This document shows positions 26,524 through 35,111 of a stretch of DNA of 64,000 bases, in pieces. The stretch is from the NCBI GenBank assembly GCA_052168355.1, contig JBQLZQ010000059.1:75845-139844 (forward strand). Reading direction: 5' to 3'. Source of the stretch: JBQLZQ01 sp052168355 (lineage in GTDB: Bacteria > Pseudomonadota > Alphaproteobacteria > DSM-16000 > Inquilinaceae). The notes beneath the pieces are model-generated. The model did no database searches and was not told the DNA's origin. It saw only the letters and a list, made by a program, of their open reading frames with translations. Each line of letters starts with the position of its first letter. Position 1 is the stretch's first letter. The position numbers were made by a program, and so were the translations under genes.

Positions 26524-28947
26524 CTAGCCGGTCAGGCCAAGGCGATCGGCGGTCTGCCAGACCCGCCAGTGATCGTGCGGCATCTGGGTATGGGTCAGCC
26601 CCTTGTGCGCAAAGGCGTCGTTGACCGCATTCGACAGGGCCGGTACGCCGCCGACATTCGGACTCTCACCGACGCCCTTGGCGCCGATGGGGTGATGCGG
26701 GCTGGGCGTGGTGGTGTAGTCCGTCTCCCACATCGGGGTTTCGACCGCCGTGGGAAGGAAGAAATCCATCAGGCTGCCGCCCTTGACGTTTCCGGTCTCG
26801 TCGTAGGCAATGAGTTGCCCCATGGCGATGGCCAGCGCCTCGGTCAGCCCGCCATGCACCTGGCCCTCGATGATCATCGGATTGATGCGCGTGCCGCAGT
26901 CGTCCAGCGCATAGAACCGCCGGATATCGACGACGCCGGTATCGACGTCGACGTCGACGACGCAGATATAGGCCCCGAACGGATAGGTCATGTTGGGCGG
27001 ATCGTAGTAGGATACAGCCTCCAGGCCGGGTTCGAGACCCGGGATCGCCTGGTTATACGACGCAAAGGCGATTTCCTTCATGGTCTTGGCGGCGTCGGGG
27101 TTGCCCTTGACCCGGAAACGGTCGACGTCCCATTCCAGGTCGCCTTCGTGCACCTCCAACAGATAGGCGGCGATCATTTGGGCCTTGGCCCGGATCTTGC
27201 GGCCGGCCATGGCGGTGGCGGCCCCGGCGACCGGGGTCGAGCGCGACCCGTAGGTACCAAGACCGTACGGCGCGGTGTCGGTATCGCCTTCCTCCAGTGT
27301 GATGTCCTCGGCGGGAATGCCGATCTCCGACGCCAGGATCTGGGCGAACGTGGTGGCGTGGCCCTGGCCCTGGGAAATCGTACCCAGGCGGGCGATGGCC
27401 GATCCGGTCGGATGGATCCGGATCTCGCAGGAATCGAACATGCCGATGCCCAGGATGTCGCAGTTCTTCACGGGCCCCGCGCCGACGATTTCCGTGAAGA
27501 AGGCGACGCCGATGCCCATCAGGCTACGCGTCTCGCCGCGCTCGAAAGCTTCGCGGTTAGCCTTTTGCTCGGCCCGCAGACCGGCATAGTCGACCGCCTT
27601 CATCGCCTTTTCCATGGCCGTATGGTAGTCGCCGGAATCGTATTCCCAGCCAAGCGCCGAGCGATACGGGAACTGGTCCTTGCGGATGAAGTTCTTCAGC
27701 CGCAATTCCACCGGATCCATATCCAGCTTTTGGGCCAGGATGTCGATCATCCGTTCGATCAGGTAGGCGGCTTCCGTTACCCGGAAGGAGCAGCGGTAGG
27801 CCACGCCGCCCGGCGCCTTGTTGGTGTAGACCCCGTCGACGCCGACATAGGCCACCGGAACGTCGTAGGACCCGGTGACGATGTGGAAGAACCCGGCCGG
27901 GAACTTGGTCGGGTCCGCGCAGGCATCGAAGGCGCCGTGATCGGCCAGCACGTGGCACCACAACCCGGTGATCTTGCCGTCGCTGGTGGCGGCGATCTTG
28001 CCGGTCATGTGATAGTCCCGGGCGAAGGCGGTGGAGGTCAGGTTTTCGATCCGGTCCTCGACCCATTTCACCGGCACGCCCGTCACGATCGAGGCCACGG
28101 CGGCGCAGATATAGCCGGAATAGACGCCGACCTTGTTGCCGAAACCGCCGCCGATGTCGGGCGACACGATCCGGATATTGTGCTCGGGGATGTTGGTGAT
28201 CAGCGACGCCACGGTGCGTACGGCGTGCGGCGCCTGGAACGTGCCCCAGATGGTCAGCTTGCCGTTGATCTTGTCCATCGACGCGACACAGCCGCAGGTC
28301 TCCAGAGGACAGGGGTGGACGCGCTGATAGGAGATCAATTCCTCGACCACCACATCGGCGTCGGCCAGAGCCTTTTCCGTGCCGTCCTTGTCGCCTTCCT
28401 CCCACAGAAAAATGTGATTGGGATGGCGGCGCGGACCATGGGCGCCGACCATCTTGTCCGCGATGTCCTCGCGCAGGGTCGGGGCGTCATCGTCCATCGC
28501 CTTGAACGGATCGACCAGCGCCGGCAGTTCCTCATACTCGACCTCGACCAGCTCCACCGCGTCCGCCGCCGCATAGCGGTCGCTGGCGACGACGAAGGCG
28601 ACCTCCTGATTCTGGAACAGGACCTTCTCGTCGGCCAGAACCGCCTGCACGTCGCCGGCCAGGGTCGGCATGTAATGCAGATTGAGCGGCTTCAGATCGG
28701 CGGCGGTCAGAACCGCGACCACGCCCTTGACGGCCAGGGCGGCTTCCTTGTCGATCGACTTGATGCGGGCGTGGCCGTACGGGCTGCGCACGAAATCGCC
28801 AAACAGCATGCCGGGCAGCTTGATGTCGTCGACATAGTTGCCCTTGCCCTGGGTGAAGCGCGCGTCCTCCACCCGCTTGCGCGAGCAGCCGAGACCCTGG
28901 AGCTTCTCCGCGCGTTCCTCGCGCGACAGCGGTGCCTGGACGTTCAT
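26524..28947 (-). CDS. coxL: Aerobic CO dehydrogenase large subunit CoxL, form I
   Basis: The 807-residue molybdenum-binding subunit has the form I active-site loop AYRCSFR, whose Cys (about residue 386) bridges to copper and separates true CO dehydrogenases from form II proteins with AYRGAGR. Other family blocks include DIGGGFGNK, the molybdopterin contact GQGHATTFAQI and the C-terminal GAKGVGESP with the catalytic Glu. The protein oxidises CO with water to CO2, passing electrons through CoxS and CoxM to the respiratory chain. The start ATG overlaps the coxS stop by one base (TAATG). A longer open frame to 29712 is not real. Confidence 0.97.
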   Translation of the reverse strand: MNVQAPLSREERAEKLQGLGCSRKRVEDARFTQGKGNYVDDIKLPGMLFGDFVRSPYGHARIKSIDKEAALAVKGVVAVLTAADLKPLNLHYMPTLAGDVQAVLADEKVLFQNQEVAFVVASDRYAAADAVELVEVEYEELPALVDPFKAMDDDAPTLREDIADKMVGAHGPRRHPNHIFLWEEGDKDGTEKALADADVVVEELISYQRVHPCPLETCGCVASMDKINGKLTIWGTFQAPHAVRTVASLITNIPEHNIRIVSPDIGGGFGNKVGVYSGYICAAVASIVTGVPVKWVEDRIENLTSTAFARDYHMTGKIAATSDGKITGLWCHVLADHGAFDACADPTKFPAGFFHIVTGSYDVPVAYVGVDGVYTNKAPGGVAYRCSFRVTEAAYLIERMIDILAQKLDMDPVELRLKNFIRKDQFPYRSALGWEYDSGDYHTAMEKAMKAVDYAGLRAEQKANREAFERGETRSLMGIGVAFFTEIVGAGPVKNCDILGIGMFDSCEIRIHPTGSAIARLGTISQGQGHATTFAQILASEIGIPAEDITLEEGDTDTAPYGLGTYGSRSTPVAGAATAMAGRKIRAKAQMIAAYLLEVHEGDLEWDVDRFRVKGNPDAAKTMKEIAFASYNQAIPGLEPGLEAVSYYDPPNMTYPFGAYICVVDVDVDTGVVDIRRFYALDDCGTRINPMIIEGQVHGGLTEALAIAMGQLIAYDETGNVKGGSLMDFFLPTAVETPMWETDYTTTPSPHHPIGAKGVGESPNVGGVPALSNAVNDAFAHKGLTHTQMPHDHWRVWQTADRLGLTG

Positions 28948-29438
28948 TATTCTGCGGCCTCCTTCGCCGACAAGTCTTGCGCCGCGGCTTGGACGGATTT
29001 GACGATGTTCTGATAGCCGGTGCAGCGGCACAGATTGCCGGAGATCCCGTAGCGGATCTCTTCCTCGGTGGGGTTCGGATTGTCCTGCAGCAGGCGATAG
29101 GCCCGCGTGATCATGCCCGGCGTGCAGAAGCCGCACTGCAGCCCGTGATGCTGGCGGAACGCTTCCTGCACCGCGTGCAGCGTGCCGTCGGCGTTGGCGA
29201 TACCCTCGATCGTGGTGACGCTGGCACCGTTCGCCTGGCCGACGAACATGGTGCACGACTTCACCGACTTGCCGTTCAGGTCGACGGTACAAGCCCCGCA
29301 ATGGCTGGTCTCGCACCCGATATGGGTGCCGGTCAGGCTGAGGTTCTCGCGCAGGAAATGCACCAGAAGGGTGCGCGGTTCGGCCAGCGCCTCCACTTCG
29401 GCGCCGTTGACGGTCATCGTGATGTGCATCTTCGACAT
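28947..29438 (-). CDS. coxS: CO dehydrogenase small [2Fe-2S] subunit CoxS
   Basis: The 163-residue iron-sulfur subunit carries both cluster motifs: the plant-ferredoxin type (IGCETSHCGACTVD with a later SCTMF) and the four-helix type (QCGFCTPGM and NLCRCTGY). It relays electrons from the Mo/Cu centre of CoxL to FAD in CoxM. The stop TAA shares one base with the coxL ATG. It starts 30 bases after coxM, behind GGAG. Confidence 0.97.
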   Translation of the reverse strand: MSKMHITMTVNGAEVEALAEPRTLLVHFLRENLSLTGTHIGCETSHCGACTVDLNGKSVKSCTMFVGQANGASVTTIEGIANADGTLHAVQEAFRQHHGLQCGFCTPGMITRAYRLLQDNPNPTEEEIRYGISGNLCRCTGYQNIVKSVQAAAQDLSAKEAAE

Positions 29439-29468
29439 GAGGCGGCTCCAGATGTCGGCGTTGAGGGG

Positions 29469-30335
29469 TCAGTGGGCGCGGGCGCGGGCTTTTTCGATGG
29501 CCCGTTGGACCATGATGCCGGCGACATGGGTGCGGAACGCGGCCGGCCCGCGACCATCCTCGGCCGCCGGGTTGGCGATCGCCCGCGCCGCCGCCACGGC
29601 CTCGTCGATCGAGGACCGATCGACAGTCCGGCCAACCAGCGCGGCCGCCGCCTCCTCCGCCCACAGGGGCGTATCGGCGAGGTTGGTCAGTCCGATCGAC
29701 GCCGACCGGCACCTGTCGCCGTCCATGGTCAGGATCACGGCCGCCGCCGCGGTGGCGTAGTCGCCGATCTTGCGTTTCTGCTTTTCATAGGCGTGACCGT
29801 GGCCGGGAGGCGGTGCGGCAAAGCGGACCGCTGTCAGGATCTCGCCGCTGGCGCGGGCCGTAAAATAGGCGGCTTCGTAAAAATCCCGCGCCGCGACCTC
29901 GCGTTCCCCGTCCGGACCGACCAGGGTGTAGCGGGCATCCAGCACCTGCATCAGGGCCGGCATGTCGTTGCCGGGATCGCCATTGGCGACGTTGCCGCCC
30001 AATGTCCCGACATTGCGGATCTGGGGATCGGCGATCTGCAGCGCCGTTCCCCGGATGATCGGACAGGATTGGGCCAACCCGTCGGAAGCGATCAATTCGG
30101 CCTGGGTGACCATGGCCCCCAATGTGACTTGGTCGCCATCGATGTCGATGGCGCGCAGACCGTCAACGTCCTGCAGATCGACCAGATGTTCGGGCGCCGC
30201 CATGCGCAGCTTCATCATCGGGATCAAGCTGTGCCCACCGGCCACCACCATGGCGTCCTCCCCCAGGGAGGCGATCAGCCCGACCGCCTCGGCCACGGAC
30301 GAGGGTCGGTGATAGTCGAACGCACCGGGTATCAT
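29469..30335 (-). CDS. coxM: CO dehydrogenase medium FAD subunit CoxM
   Basis: The 288-residue subunit has the length of known CoxM proteins. FAD-binding motifs AGGHSLIPMMKLR and TLGGNVANGDPGND are present; AGGHS and TxGGN typify form I CoxM. It accepts electrons from CoxS and passes them to quinone. ATG 30335 follows GGGAGA; the frame stays open upstream to 30440 without a better start. It leads the structural genes, 140 bases downstream of coxC. Confidence 0.96.
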   Translation of the reverse strand: MIPGAFDYHRPSSVAEAVGLIASLGEDAMVVAGGHSLIPMMKLRMAAPEHLVDLQDVDGLRAIDIDGDQVTLGAMVTQAELIASDGLAQSCPIIRGTALQIADPQIRNVGTLGGNVANGDPGNDMPALMQVLDARYTLVGPDGEREVAARDFYEAAYFTARASGEILTAVRFAAPPPGHGHAYEKQKRKIGDYATAAAAVILTMDGDRCRSASIGLTNLADTPLWAEEAAAALVGRTVDRSSIDEAVAAARAIANPAAEDGRGPAAFRTHVAGIMVQRAIEKARARAH

Positions 30336-30441
30336 CGGCGGTCTCCCAGAAGTTATTCTTGGCGTCACGATAGGAGCAGTGGCGGCAGCGGCGGAAACCG
30401 CGACACGCAGGGCGCGCCGTTGCTGAACGAACGGCCGCAAA

Positions 30442-30453
30442 ATTTCACGAAAT
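30442..30453. promoter_or_regulatory. Perfect palindrome between coxC and coxM
   Basis: ATTTCACGAAAT has 5-bp arms with a two-base centre, in the 140-base gap upstream of coxM. It could be a regulator site for the structural cox genes. LytTR proteins usually bind direct repeats, so the link to CoxC is not established. Confidence 0.35.
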
Positions 30454-30475
30454 GCAGGTACGTACGCGTGGCGTG

Positions 30476-31660
30476 TCAGCCAAGGCTTAGTATGTTTCGC
30501 ACCTCTGGAACGCGCGTACGACTGATCGGCACCTTGAGTGCGTCGCTATCTCCCACCAGGCAATAGGCCTTGTCGCCGTCGCGTTTGAACCCGCGAATCA
30601 GGCGGCGGTTGACGATGTAGCTGCGGTGGGTCCGCACGAAGTCCGTTCCCGCAAGGCATTTTTCGACCCGGGAGATCGACCACGGACAGAACAGCTCTTC
30701 CCCGCCGCTGTGAAGCCGGGTGTAGTGGCCATCGGCCTGGACCGCCAGGATGGCGCTGGACGGCATAAAGCGAATCGTCTTTTCGCGCTCATAGGGAATG
30801 CGGGGCGCGGCGTCCGGCGTTTCGACCGCCCCCGTTCCGTCCTTCGCCGTCATTGCCCGCGACAAGGCGACACCGGCGGCACCGGCGGGCGGCGACACCG
30901 GCATCCGCGTGTCGGCTTCGTCGCTGACGGCAGGCCCCTCCGTGGATTGCGGGTCGCCCGGCACCGTCGACAGCAGAAACAGACCCGAGATCACGAACGA
31001 GGACAAGGCCACCACCAGGGCCAACTGATCGGCGTTGAGCAGCGGGTCGGAGATCATCCGGGTTTCCACGCCCAGGCTGAAGCTGGTGAACAGCATGGCC
31101 GAATAATGCATGGCCGAGATGGCCAACCCCAGCACCACGGATCCGGCAACGATGCTGCGCAGGGAGCGGGTGCCGTAGGCCAGTTCCATCGCCGCGATCG
31201 ACGCCAGGATCCCGATCCCGATGGCCAGCACCACGCCGAACGGATCGTAGGAGATCACGCAGTTCGCCGAGATCGCGCTCATCCCCAGATAGTGCATGCC
31301 GACGATCCCCAGGCCGGTCAGGGTGCCGGCCAGGTAGATCCGGGATTTTGTCCGGACCCCGAAATGCAGCGACAGCAGACCGCAGCCGACCACCAGAACG
31401 GCGATCAGCGCCGACGCCAGGGTCGGCAGCGGGCTGTAGCTGATGGTGATCGGCAGTTCCACGGCCAACATGCCGATGAAATGCATCGACCAGATGCCGA
31501 TCCCCAGGGCCAGGGCCCCCTGGGTTACGCGCATCTTGCGGCGGGCGACGGTGTGGGTGCGCAGATTGGAGGTGAGACGCAAGGTGGTGAACGCGGCCAT
31601 GACCGCCACCACCAAGGACGCCAGAACCAGGAGCGGTGAATAGACCAACTCCAGCGGCAT
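30476..31660 (-). CDS. coxC: MHYT-LytTR membrane regulator, CoxC-like
   Basis: The 394-residue protein has about seven membrane segments with three MHYT-type motifs (SMHFIGM, GMHYLGM, AMHYSAM), which are proposed to bind metal and sense a diatomic gas such as CO, O2 or NO. A linker of about 60 residues leads to a C-terminal LytTR DNA-binding domain (FMPSSAILAVQADGHYT to VRTHRSYIVNRRLI). CoxC and CoxH of carboxydotrophs have this architecture. ATG 31660 follows GGGGAGGAA. It is the first gene of the cox cluster and is divergent from a GntR gene. Confidence 0.9.
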   Translation of the reverse strand: MPLELVYSPLLVLASLVVAVMAAFTTLRLTSNLRTHTVARRKMRVTQGALALGIGIWSMHFIGMLAVELPITISYSPLPTLASALIAVLVVGCGLLSLHFGVRTKSRIYLAGTLTGLGIVGMHYLGMSAISANCVISYDPFGVVLAIGIGILASIAAMELAYGTRSLRSIVAGSVVLGLAISAMHYSAMLFTSFSLGVETRMISDPLLNADQLALVVALSSFVISGLFLLSTVPGDPQSTEGPAVSDEADTRMPVSPPAGAAGVALSRAMTAKDGTGAVETPDAAPRIPYEREKTIRFMPSSAILAVQADGHYTRLHSGGEELFCPWSISRVEKCLAGTDFVRTHRSYIVNRRLIRGFKRDGDKAYCLVGDSDALKVPISRTRVPEVRNILSLG

Positions 31661-31683
31661 CGTTCCTCCCCAACCCTGGAACC

Positions 31684-31711
31684 TCAAGCGTGCATATTAC
31701 TTTATGCTTGA
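31684..31711. promoter_or_regulatory. Inverted repeat between coxC and the GntR gene
   Basis: TCAAGC and GCTTGA arms are separated by 16 bases (AT-rich core) in the 202-base divergent gap. It may be an operator for the GntR protein or a site for CoxC itself; the sequence does not decide. Confidence 0.35.
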
Positions 31712-31862
31712 ACCAGCCTACATCGGTCCTGGGGTTTGCGCCAGCGGTCTACCGGCGGCGGGAAGCCGCGCCGGCGCATTCCCCAACGCCTTCTCAGCCA
31801 CACCTCCCCGGCCACACGCCTCGCCGGATTGTGCGGCTCCGAAAAGTACGATAAATAGAACT

Positions 31863-32609
31863 ATGGATAAAATTCCCTCCAAGCGATCGCAGCTCGACCG
31901 AAGCTCGGTGCCGCTTTACCTGCAGATCGCGACCCTCATCCGCAGGCGGATCACCAGCGGCCAGTGGGCCGAGGGGCAGCAGATCCCCACCCTGGAGGAC
32001 CTGATGGCAGAGTTCGGGGTCGGCCGGGTGACGGTCCGCCAGGCTCTGGATATCATCGAGCGCGACGGGCTGGTGAGACGACAGCGCGGTCGCGGCACGT
32101 TCGTGTCCAAGAGCGGCGCGGATCGGCACTGGCTGACCCTGACCGCCAACTGGGCGACGCTGAAGCAGGCGACCGAGGGAACGGTCACCGAGACGCTGGT
32201 CGACCGACCGGCCGACGCACCGCCGCCGCTGGCCGAGGACGAGGGCATCGTCGCCAATGCGTACCGCTATCTGCGGCGCATCCACACACTGGACGGCAGG
32301 CCCTATGCCCTGCTCGACATCTATCTGGACGCCGATCTCTATGCCAGGGCGCCGGTCGGGGCCTTCGAGAAAACGACCGTCCTGCGCCTGCTGGGCACCC
32401 TGCCCGGCGTCGCGGTGGGCAAGGCCTGGCAAACGCTGACCATCGAAACCGCCGATACGGAGACGGCCTCCCTACTGTCCGTGCAGCTCAACGATCCGGT
32501 GGCCGAGGTGCGGCGTATCGTGCACGACGCTTCGGGCCGGGTGATCTATTTCTGCCACCTGACCTACCGCGGCGATTTCATCCGGTTCCGAATCGACCTG
32601 AAGGATTGA
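31863..32609 (+). CDS. GntR/HutC-family transcriptional regulator
   Basis: The 248-residue protein has a GntR winged HTH (PLYLQIATLIRRRITSGQW, IPTLEDLMAEFGVGRVTVRQAL, RQRGRGTFV) and a C-terminal UTRA ligand domain typical of the HutC subfamily. ATG 31863 starts the conserved part; an upstream in-frame ATG at 31704 adds an unlikely 53-residue leader. The stop overlaps the next gene (TGATG), so it probably regulates the enolase-LarA genes that follow and perhaps the TTT system beyond. Confidence 0.92.
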   Translation: MDKIPSKRSQLDRSSVPLYLQIATLIRRRITSGQWAEGQQIPTLEDLMAEFGVGRVTVRQALDIIERDGLVRRQRGRGTFVSKSGADRHWLTLTANWATLKQATEGTVTETLVDRPADAPPPLAEDEGIVANAYRYLRRIHTLDGRPYALLDIYLDADLYARAPVGAFEKTTVLRLLGTLPGVAVGKAWQTLTIETADTETASLLSVQLNDPVAEVRRIVHDASGRVIYFCHLTYRGDFIRFRIDLKD

Positions 32610-33736
32610 TGCCGGTGCCGGCGCCGCAAATCGTCGATGTGCGTGCCCTGCTTGTCCGGCTGCCGCTGACGACGCCGCTGATCGGTCCGTTCGGCGTCAT
32701 GGAGGCACGTCACAATCTGATCGCCGTGGTTCGCACCTCCGGCGGCATCGACGGCCTGGGCGAGGTTTGGGCCAATTTTCCACCCTGGGGCTGTCCCGAG
32801 CGTGTCGCCGTCCTGGAACAGGTGATCGCGCCCTGGCTGAAGGGCCGGACGCTCGACGATCCCACCGAACTTTACGGCGAACTCAAGCAGCATCTGCGAC
32901 TGCTCGCCAATCAGTGGGGCGCGCCGGGACCGATCCACCAGGCGCTGGCCGGTGTCGATACGGCCCTTTGGGATGCCCATGCCCGCAACGTTGGATTGCC
33001 CTTGTCGGATGTTCTGGCCGATCGGCCGACGGCCCGCCGGGTGGCCGTCTACGCCAGCGGCATCGGCCATGGCGAAACAGCACGCCTGATCGCCGAAGCG
33101 CGGCAGCGCGGTCACAGCCGGTTCAAGGTTCGGATCGCCTTTACGACCGACCAGAACCGGGCCGTGCTTCGCGCCGCGCGAGAGGCCGCCGGCGACGAGG
33201 CCCTGATGGCCGACGCCAACCAGACCCTGTCGCCCGACGGGGTGCGGCAGCTAGCCGACGATCTGCGCGCCGCCCGCCTGGGCTGGCTGGAGGAACCGTT
33301 CCCGGTCGACGACCCGGAGTCCTACAGGGCCTGGCCCGTCGTTCCCGATCTGCCGCTGGCCCTGGGCGAAAATGCCCGCGGCCTGGACGGCATCACCGCC
33401 ATCATGGATGACTACGACCCCGCAATCGTCCAGCCCGACATCACCAAGACGGCCGGGATCAGCGAAGGCATCGCCATCGCGCGGGCCGTGGTGGCGCGAA
33501 ACAGGCGGCTGTGCCTGCACATGTTCGGTGGCCCCATCGGCCTTTACGCCAGTGCCCACCTTTCGGCGGCGGTGGAAGGGACCGACTGGCTGGAGATGGA
33601 TGCCAACCCCAACCCCTTATACGACCGGGTGGTCGATCGGCCGCCCCATGTCGAGGCCGACCATTTGGTGCTCACCGGCAGGCCGGGACTGGGGGTAGAT
33701 TTGTCCCCCGCAATCGACGCACGATGGGCCCATTAG
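32609..33736 (+). CDS. Mandelate racemase/muconate lactonizing enzyme family protein
   Basis: A 375-residue enolase-superfamily protein, shorter and more typical than the one at 8381. Metal ligands are expected in LMADANQT, WLEEPFPV and ALGENARG; KVR stands at the strand-2 position (SRFKVRIAF) and a candidate His follows in LCLHMFGGPIG. KxR instead of KxK suggests a reaction other than simple 1,1-proton transfer. ATG 32609 overlaps the GntR stop, and the LarA-like gene starts 20 bases after its stop, so all three form an operon. Confidence 0.9.
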   Translation: MPVPAPQIVDVRALLVRLPLTTPLIGPFGVMEARHNLIAVVRTSGGIDGLGEVWANFPPWGCPERVAVLEQVIAPWLKGRTLDDPTELYGELKQHLRLLANQWGAPGPIHQALAGVDTALWDAHARNVGLPLSDVLADRPTARRVAVYASGIGHGETARLIAEARQRGHSRFKVRIAFTTDQNRAVLRAAREAAGDEALMADANQTLSPDGVRQLADDLRAARLGWLEEPFPVDDPESYRAWPVVPDLPLALGENARGLDGITAIMDDYDPAIVQPDITKTAGISEGIAIARAVVARNRRLCLHMFGGPIGLYASAHLSAAVEGTDWLEMDANPNPLYDRVVDRPPHVEADHLVLTGRPGLGVDLSPAIDARWAH

Positions 33737-33755
33737 AACCCAACACGGACATCAC

Positions 33756-35075
33756 ATGACCCGGCTCTCCCCCTTTCCCGTCATCCGCCTGCCGATGCTG
33801 GAGGATGTGCGCCTGCCGCCGTTGGTGCGGGTCGGGCTGACCCATCGGCGCGGCCGGGCGGTCGGCGACATCGCCGCCCGGGTCGGGGAGGAAGTCGCCA
33901 AATCCCGGCGCTTGGGCGCGTTGCCGGCCGGGGCGTCCGTGGCCATCGCGGTCGGCAGCCGCGGCATCGCCCACATCGCCACCGTGGTGGCTGCCGCCGT
34001 CGCGGCGCTCAACGAACGCGGCCTGTCGCCCTTTATCGTGCCGGCGATGGGCAGCCACGGCGGCGCCACGGCGGCCGGACAGACCGCCGTCCTGGCGTCC
34101 CTCGGCATCACCGAGGACACGGTCGGCGCGCCAATCCGCGCGACGATGGACATGGTCACCTATGGCGCCACCGACGAAGGCATCCCTTGCCACTTCGACC
34201 GGTACGCGGCGGAGGCGGACGCGATTCTGGTGATCAACCGCGTCAAATCGCACACCAGCTTCGACCGGCCGGTCGAAAGCGGTCTGGTGAAGATGGTGGC
34301 GGTCGGTCTGGGCAAGGCCGGGGGGGCCCGCAACGTGCACCGCCTTGGCATCCGGGGGCTGGGCGAGATTCTGCCAAAGCTGGCGGCGATCAGCCTGCGG
34401 CACGCCCCCATCGCCTACGGCCTGGCCCTGGTCGAGGATTCGGCGAAGAACCTGGTCGCCGTCGAGGGGGTGGAACCGGACGACTTTTTCACCGCCGACG
34501 AGCGCCTGCTGATCCTGGCGAAGTCGTACCTGGCCCGCCTGCCGTTCGCCCAGATCGACGCCCTGATCGTCGAAACGCTGGGCAAGGAGATCAGCGGCGC
34601 GGGCATGGACTATGCCGTCATCGGCCGCACCGATCTGCGCGGCGTTCCCAACCCCGAGCGTCCGTTCGTGCACAAGATCGGCATCCTGGACTGCACCGAC
34701 GCCACCAAGGGCAACGCACTGGGCATCGGTGTGGCCGACTACATGTCGCATCGGATCACCACCAAGTGGGACCTCTACGCCATGTACATGAATTCGGTCA
34801 CGTCGACCTTTATCGAAAAGGCGCGCGTGCCCATCGTGCTGGCCGACGACCGCGCGGTGTTGAGCGCCTGTGTCGCCACCAGTTGGACCGTGGATCCGGC
34901 GGCGGCACGGATGTGCATCATCCGATCCACCTTGCACTTGAACGAGATCCTGGTGTCGCCCGCGCTGCTTTCCGACCTGGACGGCAATGCCAACGCCCGC
35001 GTCCTGTCGGAGGAAGAACCGGTACGCTTTGATAAGGACGGGACGTTGCTGACCCGCTGCCAATGGTCCGTATGA
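33756..35075 (+). CDS. LarA-like (DUF2088, lactate racemase domain) protein
   Basis: The 439-residue protein resembles the nickel-pincer lactate racemase family: a Rossmann-like half with VAIAVGSRGIAHIATV, the conserved PAMGSHGGATAAGQ, then NRVKSHTSFDRPVESGLVKMVAVGLGK with candidate His and Lys residues. Characterised LarA enzymes racemise or epimerise alpha-hydroxy acids and need a nickel pincer cofactor made by LarB, LarC and LarE, none of which is in the window. Beside an enolase-family enzyme and TTT genes, it could epimerise a hydroxy acid. The subfamily is not well characterised. Confidence 0.75.
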   Translation: MTRLSPFPVIRLPMLEDVRLPPLVRVGLTHRRGRAVGDIAARVGEEVAKSRRLGALPAGASVAIAVGSRGIAHIATVVAAAVAALNERGLSPFIVPAMGSHGGATAAGQTAVLASLGITEDTVGAPIRATMDMVTYGATDEGIPCHFDRYAAEADAILVINRVKSHTSFDRPVESGLVKMVAVGLGKAGGARNVHRLGIRGLGEILPKLAAISLRHAPIAYGLALVEDSAKNLVAVEGVEPDDFFTADERLLILAKSYLARLPFAQIDALIVETLGKEISGAGMDYAVIGRTDLRGVPNPERPFVHKIGILDCTDATKGNALGIGVADYMSHRITTKWDLYAMYMNSVTSTFIEKARVPIVLADDRAVLSACVATSWTVDPAAARMCIIRSTLHLNEILVSPALLSDLDGNANARVLSEEEPVRFDKDGTLLTRCQWSV

Positions 35076-35111
35076 CAGGGCGCGGCGTTATCGTCGGACG
35101 CTGCCGCCGCC

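Noticed and set aside
25606..29013. A very long open frame (over 1,100 codons) on the plus strand opposite the cox genes
   Set aside because: It is the antisense shadow of GC-rich coxD/coxE/coxL codons; the minus-strand proteins have complete family motifs and the plus-strand product has none.
28948..29712. An upstream extension of CoxL in the same open frame
   Set aside because: The extra residues are an out-of-frame reading of coxS and coxM; CoxL homology starts at the ATG overlapping the coxS stop.
35076..35111. GC-rich inverted sequence between the convergent LarA-like and tctA genes
   Set aside because: Pairing is imperfect and no T-run follows on either strand, so a terminator call is not supported.
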